This document shows positions 36,930 through 48,000 of a stretch of DNA of 64,000 bases, one piece after another. Source of the stretch: Symbiodinium natans (taxonomy: Eukaryota; Sar; Dinophyceae; Suessiales; Symbiodiniaceae); contig CAJNDS010002355.1 of NCBI GenBank assembly GCA_905221605.1, forward strand, positions 408,782-472,781. The letters are read 5' to 3'. A program made the position numbers and the translations under genes. The first letter of the stretch is position 1; the number at the start of each line of letters is the position of its first letter. The notes under the pieces were generated by a model. It was not told the DNA's origin and ran no database searches. It was given only the letters and a program-made list of their open reading frames with translations.

Positions 36930-38905
36930 CTCTTAAACCCTGACTCTATAGGGTTTTAAGGTTAGGGTTTAGGTTGAATTGCCGGCTTAGGTTTCAATGC
37001 TTCAATCTTTAACCCTAAACCTGTCAACCTTAACCCTCTAGGGTTGGGGTGCCTACATCATCATCGGATTTGACAAGCTCTGCGGAAATTTTTATATGAC
37101 AAGGTTATAACTTATTGCTGTGGTTATAACTATGGGTTAGGGTTTGTTTTTTATTCACTTATGTAAACCCATTAGAATAAGGGGAACCCCATCACGCCCC
37201 AACAAGCGAAATATCCCAAATACTTTACCTTAGCTAAAATATCTCAAGCAACCATTCCCCGATACGCAACACCTGAATTCCATCATTTAACGATATAGTT
37301 TGTGTATATGTTGAATCCCAGCAAGTAGTGAAAGTGACGAGCTCTGCGGATATATGTACATGACAAGGTTATAACTTTTTGCTGCGGTTATAACTATGGT
37401 TCAGGGTTTGATTGATATACATGTAAATTCACCTATAAGAAAAAATGAGGGCAACCCCATCACGCCCCCAACAAGCAAAACAAAACCTCTATCCCAAAAG
37501 CTTTACCTTACCTAAGATCGCTCAAGCAACCATCCCCCGATAAGCAAAACTTGAATTATCCTCTTTGTTTCTATGTTGAATCCCATGAAGTAGTTTTCAG
37601 GACATTCGCTCACAGTATTCTCGCGTCACCGGGGCGAAAGAGCCCTACAACCGTAGGCATAACCCCATGGGGTTTAAGGTTTGGGGACTTAAGCTCTAAG
37701 TGCTCTGGGGTTTTATGGTTCTATTGTATAGGTAATTAATGCCCAAACCTTAAACCTAAATCTTTAAACCCTATAGGGTTCAATGGTTCGACAACCTAAG
37801 GTCTGGGCATGTATACCTTCAGCACCCTTTAGGGTTAAAACCTTTGAACCTTTGGGAGCCCTGTAGGGTTTTACGGTTCTGACCCTAACCAAATCAGGGT
37901 TAAGGTCTGAATGCCCGAACTTTAAACCCTGAAGATTAAAACTCTTTGAGTTTTCGTTTTAAATGCCTAAGTCCTAAACCCCAACCCCTTAAACCTTAAC
38001 TCTATAGGGTTTAAAGGTTCGAGTTTAGGTTGAATTGCCGGCTTAGGTTTAAATGCCTCAATCTTAAACCCTAAACCTGTCAACCTTAACCCTCTAGGGT
38101 TGGGGCGCCTACATCATGATCGGATTTGACGAGCTCTGCGGATATATGTATATGACAAGGTTATAACTTTTTGCTGCGGTTATAGCTATGGTTCAGGGTT
38201 TGATTTATATACATGTAAATATCCTATAAGAATAGCTCAAGCAACCATCCCCCGATAAGCAAAACCTGAATTCTATCATGTAACGATATGGTTTGTTTAT
38301 ATTTTGAATCCCAGGAAGTAGTGAAAAGGACATTTGCGCACAGTATTCTCGCGTCATTGGGAAGAAAGCCCTACAAACGTAGGCATAGCCCTATGGGATT
38401 TAAGGTTTAGGGATTTAAGCTCCAAGCCCTATAGGGCTTTAAGGTTCTATCGTACAGGTAATGCCTAAACCTTAAACCCTAAGCCTTTAAACCCTGTAGG
38501 GTTGAATGGTTCAAGAAAACCTAAGGTCTGGGCATGTATACCTTCAGCACCCTTTAGGGTCAAAACCTTTGTTCCTTGTACAGCCCTATCGGGTTTTGGG
38601 GTTCTGACCCTAAACGGTTCAGGGTTAAGGTTTAACTGCCCGAACTTTCAACCCTTAAGGTTAAATCTCTATGGGTTTAGGTTTAAAGTTTAAAAAAAAC
38701 CTAAATCTTAAACCCTAACCGCTTAGCCTTAACTCTATCGGGTTGAACGGTTAGGGTTTAGGTTTCATTGCGGGCTTACGTTTAAATGCCTCAATCTTAA
38801 GCCCTAAACCTGTCAAACTTAACCCTATAGGTTTGGGGTACCTGCATCACCATCGACTTGTTCCTGTGGTTATAACGATGGTTTAGGGTTTAAAATAAAT
38901 ACATT
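36930..38905 (+). repeat. About 1.07-kb tandem segmental duplication, partial third copy
   Basis: The block from CTCTATAGGGTTTTAAGG (36935) through GCCGGCTTAGGTTT, GTCAACCTTAACCCTCTAGG, ACATCATCATCGGATTTGAC and GACAAGGTTATAAC recurs at about 38003 and, truncated, at about 38735. A half-unit with GAGCTCTGCGGATATATGTA recurs also at 37335. Units are built of decayed heptamers and have no coding frame. Confidence 0.75.
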
Positions 38906-38949
38906 TATGTAAACCTTTAAAAATAAGGGGAACCGCAATAGGCGGACGC

Positions 38950-39025
38950 CCATATATATATATGAACGATGTATATACGATATATATATATATATATATA
39001 TATACATACATATGCATGTATGTAT
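38950..39025. repeat. AT microsatellite
   Basis: TA repeats with TATATG variants. Confidence 0.9.
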
Positions 39026-39512
39026 ATCTGCATATTCAGGTCCCAAGCGAAGCTCCGGGCTCCATTTAAGCTATACTTTGGGTTCTAAGCCGCAACGTTC
39101 AAACCATGCTACATCCTACTAAGCCCCAAACCCTACTGACGTCCATAGCATTCACCCATGGCCAGCCCTGGGGTAAAAACTATGTTCCGCAGGGGGAGCC
39201 TCAGTGATTGCCAATCTCATGCGTTCGGCTTTAGGGTTTAAAGGTTTGGGGTATAAGGTTTAGGGTTTAGGGAATATGTAGGGCTTAGGGTACCGCTGTG
39301 TGTATAGTGGAAACCAACCGAGAATATCCGGTCGAATTCAGCTCCTGTGTTAGCTATATTTCAAAGCGCCCGAGTTGAAAGGCGCATTGGCGAGTACCCG
39401 ACGAGCTTCCCTCCGATTGGCATCTTCGGAAGGGCTTTTTGGGCTGCAGTCAGATGGGAATTGTTTTCACTCTCTGGGTTCCCTCAATAATAAGGCTTCG
39501 AATGTTTAACTT

Positions 39513-39620
39513 GGGATGTTCCCCCTTATACGAACAGTCCTTAATAGGGATTACAGTATGGTGATAGTACCCCTTATGATAATCCCCATTGAGGACTGCT
39601 AGTAAAAGGGGCAACATCCC
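39513..39620. mobile_element. Family D palindromic element
   Basis: Ends GGGATGTTCCCCCTTATACG and AAAAGGGGCAACATCCC. Inner arms ACAGTCCTTAATAGGGATTA and TAATCCCCATTGAGGACTG pair with each other. Nearly a full palindrome. Confidence 0.75.
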
Positions 39621-39889
39621 AATATTTAGCACCAAAAGAACTGAGAGAACCGGCTTCCTCCATAGCCTCCTCAAGCTTGTGGGGCTAAACGGCATGATAG
39701 GGCTGTTGAGACAGCGGTCTGGGGGCGCGCAGTCCTTCAGAGGGGGGACTCATGAAAAATCACCCAATCACTGTACCTACGGAGGCACTGATTTCCAACA
39801 ACTCTCATACACACACACACACACACACACACACCAAACCCAAACCCTAAACCCCAAAATCCTAAACCCTGAACTCATTTCAAGAGCAG

Positions 39890-39994
39890 AAGATGCTGGT
39901 TCAGCGGAGACCAGGTAAGAGGATCCAGTCCGGAGGAGCCTTCAAGCAGAGCAGTTTGAGAAGCGTCAATCCCCTGAGCTTGCAGCTCTTTCAG
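39890..39994 (+). CDS. Exon candidate
   Basis: After GAGCAG: KMLVQRRPGKRIQSGGAFKQ then SSLRSVNPLSLQLFQ, ending at a GC donor. An internal GTAAGA at 39914 offers an earlier end. Unknown family. Confidence 0.42.
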
Positions 39995-40195
39995 GCACCC
40001 TAAGCCCTGAACCCTAAGCAAGCATCAGTCTTAAACCTTAAACTTCCCTAAGCCCTTGAGAGGCACCCCACCTTCGATTGCCCCATCTCCTGAGAGCCGC
40101 ACGCAGCGTACTGGCATCTTGTAGACTTCACCACTAGACCCTTAATTTTGGGGTGTTTTTTAGGCTTTCAAGGGTTTAGGGTTCGGGTTGAGGCA

Positions 40196-40330
40196 GAAAG
40201 GCGTGCCAGCACAAGATGTATTCGTAGGAGGGTTACCTGATCCCTCAACCACGATCCCAGTTTGGCAGCGAGCTGTTCCCGGGCAAGATCCTTCGTGGAC
40301 ATGTCTGGAACTACACGAGGTGCGGGTGTG
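40196..40330 (+). CDS. Exon candidate, two competing frames
   Basis: One frame reads KGVPAQDVFVGGLPDPSTTI then PVWQRAVPGQDPSWTC; the other, from a CCCAG at 40260, reads FGSELFPGKILRGHVWNYTR. Both look coding. G-rich heptamers (40333-40395) follow. Confidence 0.4.
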
Positions 40331-40508
40331 GGGCTTAGGGTTTGGGGTTTAGGGCTTAGAGCTTAGGGCTTGGGGTTTAGGGTTTAGGGCTTAGGGAACA
40401 TGGCATCCTAAAACTTTCCTTGGGTGCAATCTAGGCTCACTCGCAAGAGCATGTGGGGACTCGTGCTGATCAGACTCTACCGTCCTTGTGTCCGGCCCTG
40501 CAAAAAAG

Positions 40509-40590
40509 GAACGAGAACCAGTCCCGAGGCCGGTGACGGCCGAGGAGCTCAGCGACGTGGTCGCGTCACTTCAGAGGAGTAGCGGGAGCG
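40509..40590 (+). CDS. Exon candidate
   Basis: The frame EREPVPRPVTAEELSDVVAS then LQRSSGSG ends at a GT donor. The hydrophilic helix looks real. A second open frame overlaps (LTRKSMWGLVLIRLYRPC from 40440). Confidence 0.45.
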
Positions 40591-40709
40591 GTCTCCTGGG
40601 ACCACTAGGCCGGGGGTGATACAGCTTGGTGGCATTAGGGTTTCGGGTTTAGGGTTTCGGGTTTAGGGTTTATGGTTTAGGGCACTGTTTCAATGCGCAG
40701 ATCTTGCAG

Positions 40710-40812
40710 TAGCAACGGAAAGCATATTAGGAGATTGTGCTTTCGACATGTCTGCTGCGAAGCACAACGCTTTGCTGTGCCATGTGTTTCTGACCATGCT
40801 GCCCACAGCATA
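40710..40812 (+). CDS. Exon candidate
   Basis: After TTGCAG: VATESILGDCAFDMSAAKHN then ALLCHVFLTMLPTA and TAA. The minus strand carries a 132-codon open frame here (40677-41075) which I regard as the mirror, because two + frames read better. Confidence 0.42.
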
Positions 40813-40823
40813 ATCATGCTCAG

Positions 40824-40997
40824 GCCAGCTGGCGAGAAGCTCTGCTTATTGCGTCTGCTCTCGGTAGCTCGATATTGCATCAGGTCCCATCCAGGGCCCA
40901 TGGGTGGCACGGGCGGCAGCTCCTTGGAAGCATTTGTCCGAGGCAAATGGTGGCAGATGCTCCTGAGCATCTCGCGCAGCTCCGCGGTTTCTTGTAG
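40824..40997 (+). CDS. Exon candidate ending in stop
   Basis: After GCTCAG: ASWREALLIASALGSSILHQ, then VPSRAHGWHGRQLLGSICPR and QMVADAPEHLAQLRGFL before TAG. A GT donor after LHQ is an alternative. No internal start until late. Unknown family. Confidence 0.47.
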   Translation, partial: ASWREALLIASALGSSILHQVPSRAHGWHGRQLLGSICPRQMVADAPEHLAQLRGFL

Positions 40998-41153
40998 AGT
41001 TTTGGGCTCATCAACATAGCTTCGGTCCCTGAACGTGCTCCACTTCGTGGGCATGGCAATATAGCGAGCTCGCACCTGAGGAGTAATCTACAAAACATTG
41101 CCACATCCACGGCAAGACTATGTTTAAGTTATGTGGCACTTCACCTTCTGCAG

Positions 41154-41224
41154 GCGAATATTTGAGGCCCTGCCATGCCAGAAGCCCGACCTAGAACCGC
41201 CCGAACATCGCTGGCCTGTTATTA
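41154..41224 (+). CDS. Exon candidate
   Basis: After TCTGCAG plus G: RIFEALPCQKPDLEPPEHRW then PVIR, with a GT donor. The minus strand is also open. Confidence 0.38.
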
Positions 41225-41632
41225 GGTTGAAAGTACATGTACTTGCCCCGTGTTCTTTCAAAGGACATGGAGTCACAGGACTACGTTCGAGTTCGAGTTC
41301 CTTCTGGAAAAGCACTCTTACCCTCATCTCGGTTCTTCGCTTGATGCCTTTGCCAGAAAGAAATATATAGACTTAATCGACTCCAGGGCAGCGGTGGGGA
41401 AGCATGAATCCAAAGGCTTTCATCAGTCTTAAACCCGAAGCTCTCAACGCTTGCAAGCCCTTAGGCCCTCTAAAGCGCCCGCGAAGCCGTGAACAACTCT
41501 TATTAGCCCTAAACCCCCAAACCCTAGATCCCAAAATCCTAAACCCCAAAACCCGAAATCCTAAATCCCTGAACCCTAAGCCCTAAAATCCCTCGACCCT
41601 TTAAACCCCTAGCCCTCTTTACAGCCCTTCAG

Positions 41633-41716
41633 GTGGCCACCGCAGCTTTGCTGACTGCGGGCATGCTGTCCGCCTGGCTCCGCCGAAGCAAGGAAAGCGA
41701 AGGCTGGCCCGAAGGC
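41633..41716 (+). CDS. Exon candidate with membrane helix
   Basis: After CTTCAG: VATAALLTAGMLSAWLRRSK then ESEGWPEG. One hydrophobic helix with basic residues after it. It probably belongs with 41803-42000. G-rich heptamers (41720-41800) lie between. Confidence 0.5.
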
Positions 41717-41802
41717 TTTGGGGGTGGTTTGTAGGGTTTAGTCGGGTTTATCCTCCCTAAAGAAGGTGTAGGGTTGAGGGTTTAGGGTTTAGGGTTTTAG
41801 GG

Positions 41803-42000
41803 GCTGTTCGGGCTCATTATGTTACGGGGTTTGGAGGGGCTCTTTCGGCCCTATCAGGCTCGTGGGAATTGGGTTTGGGACTCTTTTGGCTTACAGACCA
41901 CGCGCGGGTTTGGGGCTTTATAGCAGGGTCAGGGCTAATTGTTACATCTTCATATGGTGTATTGGTTGGGGTACTTTGGGGGGGCATTGGGCTCGCCTGA
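41803..42000 (+). CDS. C-terminal exon of a multi-pass membrane protein
   Basis: The frame AVRAHYVTGFGGALSALSGS, WELGLGLFWLTDHARVWGFI, AGSGLIVTSSYGVLVGVLWG and GIGLA ends in TGA. About two to three hydrophobic helices with small residues, as in transporters. An ATG-led frame at 41862-42137 in another register is lysine-rich downstream and less likely. Family not recognised. Confidence 0.48.
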   Translation, partial: AVRAHYVTGFGGALSALSGSWELGLGLFWLTDHARVWGFIAGSGLIVTSSYGVLVGVLWGGIGLA

Positions 42001-42139
42001 AACTTCTAAGAGATAAGGAGAGAGGAAGAGGGGCGGAGACTGAAAGAAAGGGAGCTAAAAGAAAGAAAGGGCGATGGACAGTGAGAGACAAATGGTGCAC
42101 CATTAGAAAGAAGACAGCTAATTACAAGGAAAAGTGAAA

Positions 42140-42940
42140 AATAGGCTGAATTGATTGTTGATGTAATTACAATATACACCTAAGAAGGTTCCCGCAACAA
42201 TGTGTAATCAGTAATTCCCAATCACAAACCAGTATTCCAAAAACAAGAACCAAAGAACAAGGATATGATTGTGAAGCAGATTTCATTAGTAATACAAAAT
42301 CTGCGGGAGTATACTCATAAAGGGCCCACTAAAAGAGCTACAACAGAAAGGCCTTTTGTACCGTATCCTTCTTATGATTGGCGCATTCACTGTTCGTCCA
42401 TGCTTCATACGGTACGGTTAAGGGGCATCTGAGATGACGTAAGATTACAACTCATACCCCGCCAAAAATCCCCGTGCACAGGCTCACAATTTTACTACAT
42501 TTCTTTGCTTCGGTACAGAGCGGCTGCTTTCAAGAGCTGCACCTGCATTCTGATACCGCTCCAACTGGAAATGCCTGAACAACTTAGCACTCACGATGCT
42601 TCGGATTAGCTGCGTCTTCTGTGAGGTTGTGCCTCCGCACGATCTCCGCTTCTCGGTGATGGCCCTCTTCTGCCTGCCTGAATTGGGCAGGGCAATTCAT
42701 CATTAGCGTTTAGGTTCGTGTGTAAAGAGCTGGCTCCTACTCTAGGCACTGCGGGATGCTAAGACACCCAGCTCACCCGCACCGCTAAGCCTGAAATGCT
42801 AGGGTTTCAGGCATGAGGCGCTCAGGCTCTTCTGCTGCGAGGTTCTCACTGCTCTCACCTCCACATAAAGTTCGCACCATTGTGCTAAATCGGATTGCTT
42901 TATGTACCGAGCAGCATTATATGCTTGAATACTGCTTTGC
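42140..42940. other. AT-richer stretch without recognisable gene
   Basis: Base composition shifts towards A/T from about 42000 to 42300 and heptamers are absent until 43340. It could be intergenic. Nothing else seen. Confidence 0.3.
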
Positions 42941-43407
42941 ATTAGTTTGCAGATGAGTGCAAGAAATGTTTGGATATTGGTAGGTATGGGTTCGGGGTCC
43001 TGCTACTTGCAGGACTTCTTGCACCGAACATGCGTGCTTCCCGGATATGTCCCGACGTGTATTCTAGTCACACTGGTCCCGAATAGCAGACGAATTGTGA
43101 CGAACACTGCAAGCAAAACAACAACTCCTCAGGTCGGCTCCAGCCGTCAAGCCCTGAATCCAACATCCGAAATCCCTCGTCATTTTGCGTGTGGGCTCTG
43201 CGGAGTGAGAGGTGCACCGTATCCTGCGGGATAGGCGATGGCTACCGCGCATCTCTTGGGACTGTAGACGCCCTCGTAGGGTCTTCGGGCCACAGACAAG
43301 GGAAGCTGTCGTTTACGAATCTGCGAACCTGAGTTTCCAACTAAGCCCTACACCCTAAATCCTCAACCCTAAAGCCCAAGTGTGACTCTCAAGCCGCGGA
43401 TCCTTGA

Positions 43408-43566
43408 TTTCCAAGTTCCTCGTTGCTTGCATCCTTTTGTCCCATAGTCCCAAGAGTGGCGGTGGCTGGCGAGTATCAGGGCTCCGTGTTGCCGGATTTA
43501 GTTCGGATCTGCCCGGCTCGCGAGATGGCTCAGCAGGGCTTTACAAGGGGCACTTGGAAAGTCTGA
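43408..43566 (+). CDS. Exon candidate
   Basis: The frame SLLASFCPIVPRVAVAGEYQ, GSVLPDLVRICPAREMAQQG and FTRGTWK ends at a GT donor or TGA. No Met until residue 39. Clearly protein-like. Unknown family. Confidence 0.47.
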   Translation, partial: FPSSSLLASFCPIVPRVAVAGEYQGSVLPDLVRICPAREMAQQGFTRGTWKV

Positions 43567-43592
43567 AAACAGTTTTAGGGTTTAGGGTTCAG

Positions 43593-43671
43593 GGAACAAG
43601 AACTAACGGCATTGGAAGAAAATGCATTTGCATCATTTTGGTCGCTCTCCTCCAAGCGCCTGATTTCCACG
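43593..43671 (+). CDS. Exon candidate
   Basis: After TTCAG and a short G-rich heptamer run: EQELTALEENAFASFWSLSS then KRLIST. Probably follows 43408-43566 in the same transcript. Confidence 0.47.
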
Positions 43672-43929
43672 TAGCTTTGTATAACGTGCAAGAACACGTT
43701 AATAAGATAGCGGCCGATGGTGATTAATCATGATCGATGGTGAGTGATTATGAAGCAACTCCTACAACACCTGTCAAGCACTAATGCGTTTTTTATGTGC
43801 GCTTGCTTTGTCAAAATACCTTTTTGGAATCACCACTTTTCAACCACACGTGTGCACTGTTAATCGCTTATTTCTTCTCGGCCTCGGTTCAACTGTAGAT
43901 TGTCACTAGCCTGCTGAGCTTGCATGCAG

Positions 43930-44053
43930 TACTCTTTTTTTGCAAACGTTCACGGCTGAGTCTGTGCAATGCATTGACGAGAGCTATGCCAACATGGGCC
44001 TGTTCTGCATAACTACTTCCAGCCGAAACCCAACAAGCCCCAATCTCAAATGA
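43930..44053 (+). CDS. Exon candidate ending in stop
   Basis: After ATGCAG: TLFLQTFTAESVQCIDESYA then NMGLFCITTSSRNPTSPNLK and TGA. The minus strand is open as well (43889-44101) but reads less well. Confidence 0.42.
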
Positions 44054-44144
44054 GCTTTGAGGGTAGGTAAGGGGTTTGAAGCCCAGTTCTGTCAGCAGCA
44101 ATCGGCCTTAAAATTCTGGCAATCTTCCGCCAACTGTCGTCGAG

Positions 44145-44258
44145 GCATGCCTCGTGTTTAACTTGAGAGCATGTGGTCCGGGAGCCGGAGTGGATCAGCC
44201 AAGCATCACCTACATTGTGGCAAGCCCTTATTGGCCTCCTCTGGGGCCCTTAGCGTGA
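44145..44258 (+). CDS. Exon candidate
   Basis: After GTCGAG: ACLVFNLRACGPGAGVDQPS then ITYIVASPYWPPLGP. A second frame is open too. Unknown. Confidence 0.4.
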   Translation, partial: ACLVFNLRACGPGAGVDQPSITYIVASPYWPPLGPLA

Positions 44259-44334
44259 TCAGAAGTGTTCCTCTCGATGTGGTTGTGGGTTAAAGCAGTA
44301 TTCGCTGCAGGCGAAGGCGGCCTGGTTTGGGTGT

Positions 44335-44838
44335 GTGTGCGCGTGCCTTGCACGCAAGAGTTCAGTAGGTGATGTTCTGGCTGCATGCTCCTCTAGCAGT
44401 GCTCCCGAACAAAAGCAGCTGCCAGCGTCCCCAAAGATGATCGTGGTGCTGAACGCAGCACTGCACTCAAACACAACTGTGAGACATCGTGCTGATGCCA
44501 GAAAGCAGTTCTTGCAACACGGTCAGGTTCAGAAGCCGTGGGTTGGCCCAGCACGGCCCACGACTGCATCAGACGTCCAGCCGTTCATGTTCAGATGCTG
44601 CGTGGCTCAAGCATGCTGCCATGAATGTAGCAATATGGCCAGCCACGACTTGCAAGGGGAATACCAGCTAGTTGTACTATGCAGTAGAAGGTCAAGACCG
44701 GTCAAGACATTATACAAGCAACTCCTATTGCGCATTTGCTGTCATGGCGGCAATCGACAGCAGTTCGCTCAAGATGGTTGCACAGCATGCCAATGCTGCC
44801 CACCATATCCCCCCAAAAGTCCCGCTCTGCACTCCTAA
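44335..44838 (+). CDS. 167-codon frame, weakly armadillo-like
   Basis: Segments KMIVVLNAALHSNTTVRHRA and LLRICCHGGNRQQFAQDG have the rhythm of armadillo-repeat helices (a GNRQxF block is typical), but no full 42-residue repeat can be traced. From 44700 another register (AAIDSSSLKMVAQHANAAHH, to 44899) reads at least as well, so an intron may separate two exons. Confidence 0.33.
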   Translation: MCACLARKSSVGDVLAACSSSSAPEQKQLPASPKMIVVLNAALHSNTTVRHRADARKQFLQHGQVQKPWVGPARPTTASDVQPFMFRCCVAQACCHECSNMASHDLQGEYQLVVLCSRRSRPVKTLYKQLLLRICCHGGNRQQFAQDGCTACQCCPPYPPKSPALHS

Positions 44839-44989
44839 GGCGCTGATGGGCCCCTGTGTGTCTTCATCAGCCACGACCCTCTCAGTCTCGACTTGCTGAT
44901 GAAGAAGGTAGCTTTTGAGGTTTGCAGGTCTACTGTAGTTTGAGGGACGTGCCTGACAAGGCCGGCCTGCGCAAGTTAGCTTCCCCTTG

Positions 44990-45030
44990 GCGTGGGGGGG
45001 AGGGAGCGGGTAGGGGGGGGGGAGGGGTGG
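44990..45030. repeat. G-rich tract
   Basis: A run of G broken by A and T about 55 bases upstream of the first recognised MOCS2B exon. Confidence 0.6.
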
Positions 45031-45082
45031 GATCTGGCAAGTTTCCCTAGTCCGTGGTATCCTACAAACTTAGGCAGGACAC

Positions 45083-48000
45083 ATGTTTAGGACTATGTTA
45101 AGGGCCAACTCCCAAGGCTCGAGAATCCTGAACCTCCAACCGTTGTTGGAGGTGTCCGACAACGGCTGCGGGGCCATCACCACATTCTCAGGCAACACAG
45201 AGTCTTTGGATGAGGGCGATTGTGTTCAGAAGGGGAGGGCTCCACTCAGTTTGTCTGAGGGAGTTTGTCGGAGGCAGATGATAGAGATATTCGGGGCTGC
45301 AGATCTGGAGGTGCAAGTTTGCCGCACCGGTGGTGCGTGGGAGGTGGCTCCTCGAGTCACGGAATCTTCGTGATACCGTACAAGATTTTGCCTGAACTTG
45401 CGAGGCACCACCAGAGATAACTTCGAAGGCAAGGAGGCTATGGAGTGGGTGGGTTGCTGAAGAATCTGATCTGTAACAAGCACTGTGACGGAAAAACACG
45501 ACTCCGACTATGCTGGCGGTAGGACGTTAAACCGTTAAGTCTGTGGAAATCATCGCCTTTGCGAGCGTGCAGGAGGTGTAGGGTGGATGCATGCAGATCT
45601 CTCGACAGTGTTCTGGCACCTCAGAAGCCAATGCATCCGATGCCCTTTCGTCCTGCCTCTCTGCTTTGCGCTACAGTCGCAGCGCATCGCCCGCAGGTGG
45701 TCCGGCTCGAGTACGAAGCATATGAGCCGATGGCGCTGAAGGTGCATCTGGGAATGCAGGGTGGCACTGCATAAGGGCGCCTTTTAACAAGGCTTTTACG
45801 AAGATGCTAGTAGATGCTAGTAACAACTACAGCTGAGCCTGAGAAAACGTGCGTTCACCTCACAGGGCAGCTCAGCTGTCGGGACAGAGATGTAGAGGTC
45901 GGGCCAGCTGCGATCTCGGAAGGTTCTCAGGAGAGCTCCGACAACGAAGAATAACACTTGTCTCCACACTCCACAACGACCTCGCCATCCAGCCTACACA
46001 GATACATCCCCGTTGGCCAGGAGTTGGAGAGCATCTGCCGCGATGTGCTTGAGGGTGCCTGTGGGAAGGGCGTCAGGACAGCCGGCACTGGGACCTAGGC
46101 CAGACCATCTAGTGCCGACGGTGCAGGGAAGATGTGATGTTCCTTCCGCGCAGCTTGATTTCTGGCAACCTGGAAAGTGGAGAACAGTTGTCAAGAAAGA
46201 ATGAAGTTGGCTCTCCAAACATGTACAATGGAAAGGTTCCCAGGATCTTGGAGAATCTAAGCCTCCCTCCCCACCATCCTTCCCCTGAGGAAGGTGGCTT
46301 GCGCCCATCGCCTTGGCGCCAGGGCCTTGGACCATGAGAAAGTACGAATCACCCGAAGCAACAGATCTGGAGAGCCCTGCGTCGAATTACTCCCTGAACA
46401 GACTGAAATGCTTCCCAAAGCTCTGAACCCAATACACCCTGTTACTTGCAAGCCGAATTTAGGGTTGAGGGTTTCGGGTTTCGGGTTTAGGGTTTCGGGT
46501 TTAGGGTTTGGGGTTTAGGGTTTAGGGTTTAGGGTTTAGTTTAGGGTTTCGGGTTTAGGGTTTAGGGTTTCAACGTTTCAACGTGGCCAGGTGGTTCCTC
46601 TGGGTGAGGCCTCCGTGCTCATCGCCGTCGCCTCGGAGCATCGCGCCGAGGCCGGGTGAAATTGTGGAGTTTATAATGGTTTAGGGTTTAGGGCGTGCCA
46701 AACGGAAGCGCGCTGTGGGAGCGCGCGGTAGTCTGGCCCACTTACAACTCTCAAGGAGTTAAGACCTTTTATTTTTTTTCAAAGCATCACATGAGTCAGC
46801 ACTCACGCCCTTTTTGGGGACCTCCACAAGGTGCGTGGACCAGGCGCAAAGCTGCAGCAGACGGAAACGAGGCAGGGTCCGTGAAGACAGCTTGGGTTGG
46901 CGCGAAGGGGCTATGGGGGGATGGGCCAGGCACAGACAAAGGCAGCGAGGCTTGGTTGGCGCGAAGGGGCTCAAGCCAGGGAAGAACACACAGTGAACAG
47001 CTTGGGTTGGGCAGAGCGCCACGGAAACAGAGCTGGTGTGGCGGACAGCTTGGCTTGGCGCGAAGGGGGTAAGGTGGGGTGCCGGGCCAGGGTCAGGTCA
47101 GGTTGGGGCCCTCCACAAGATGCGTGACCAGGCACAAAGTTGCAGCAAACGGAAGCGAGGCAGAACAGCTTGGGTTGAGCGCCCCGAACCAGGGCGGGCG
47201 TGGACACAAACTGGTGTGCGGACAGCTTGGCTTGGCGCAAGGGGGTAAGTGGAAAACTGGAACAGGCCAGGGCCAGGGCCAGGGCCAAACCAGGGCCAGG
47301 AGGGCCAGGGCCAGGCCCAGGGCCAGGGCCAGGGTCAGGGCCAGCCCAGCGGCCGGGGGTCAGGGACCCAGGGGTCTCAAGGGGCCGTTCCAGGGGGCCT
47401 CCAAAGCAGGACCCAACAATTTGCGCGGACAGCTTGGGGTTTAGGATAACATAATACAATACAATGACAACTGCTGACTCGGCCTGTGCCTGCCTGAAGG
47501 TAAGCCAGCCTGGAGGCCAGCTCGGTCGCCCGCCTGGGGCTCCCTCGCAGGGTCTCACTGAGCGCTCGACCAGCGCCCGCCTACCCCAAAAGACAAGAGA
47601 GTGGGGTGGCGGGCGGGTTTAGGGCTTAGGGCTTAGGGTTTAGGCTCCTATTTGCTTAAGAACCCTAACAGAATAGAATACTGAATAATCCCTATATCAC
47701 CCTTATAAGGAAGATTAGCAGACAGGGTTCAGAAGTTTCAGGGTTTAGGCTTCGGGAGTTTAGGAGGGTTTGGGGCTTGTAAGCTTTCGGGGTTCTACGC
47801 TGCAGGGGTTGAGGGTGTAGGGTCCATCGCAGACATGTATAGTAGCCTCGGAGGCGCTACCCGACAGCCCAGCATCTAAGAAGCAAACCCCAAACCCTAA
47901 ACCCTAAACCCCACCCCCCAAACTCGCTTTCGTAGCACCAGGGCTTCACGGCCTGCCGCTACATCATCGACACTCTCAAGGCCAGCGAGCTTATGGCCGG

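Noticed and set aside
40677-41075. 132-codon frame on the minus strand
   Set aside because: The peptide looks fairly good, but two + strand frames with splice acceptors fit better and all recognised neighbours are on +. This is the least certain rejection.
46971-47558. 195-codon minus frame and several + frames rich in Pro-Gly
   Set aside because: They fall in the repeat-filled intron 6 of MOCS2B.
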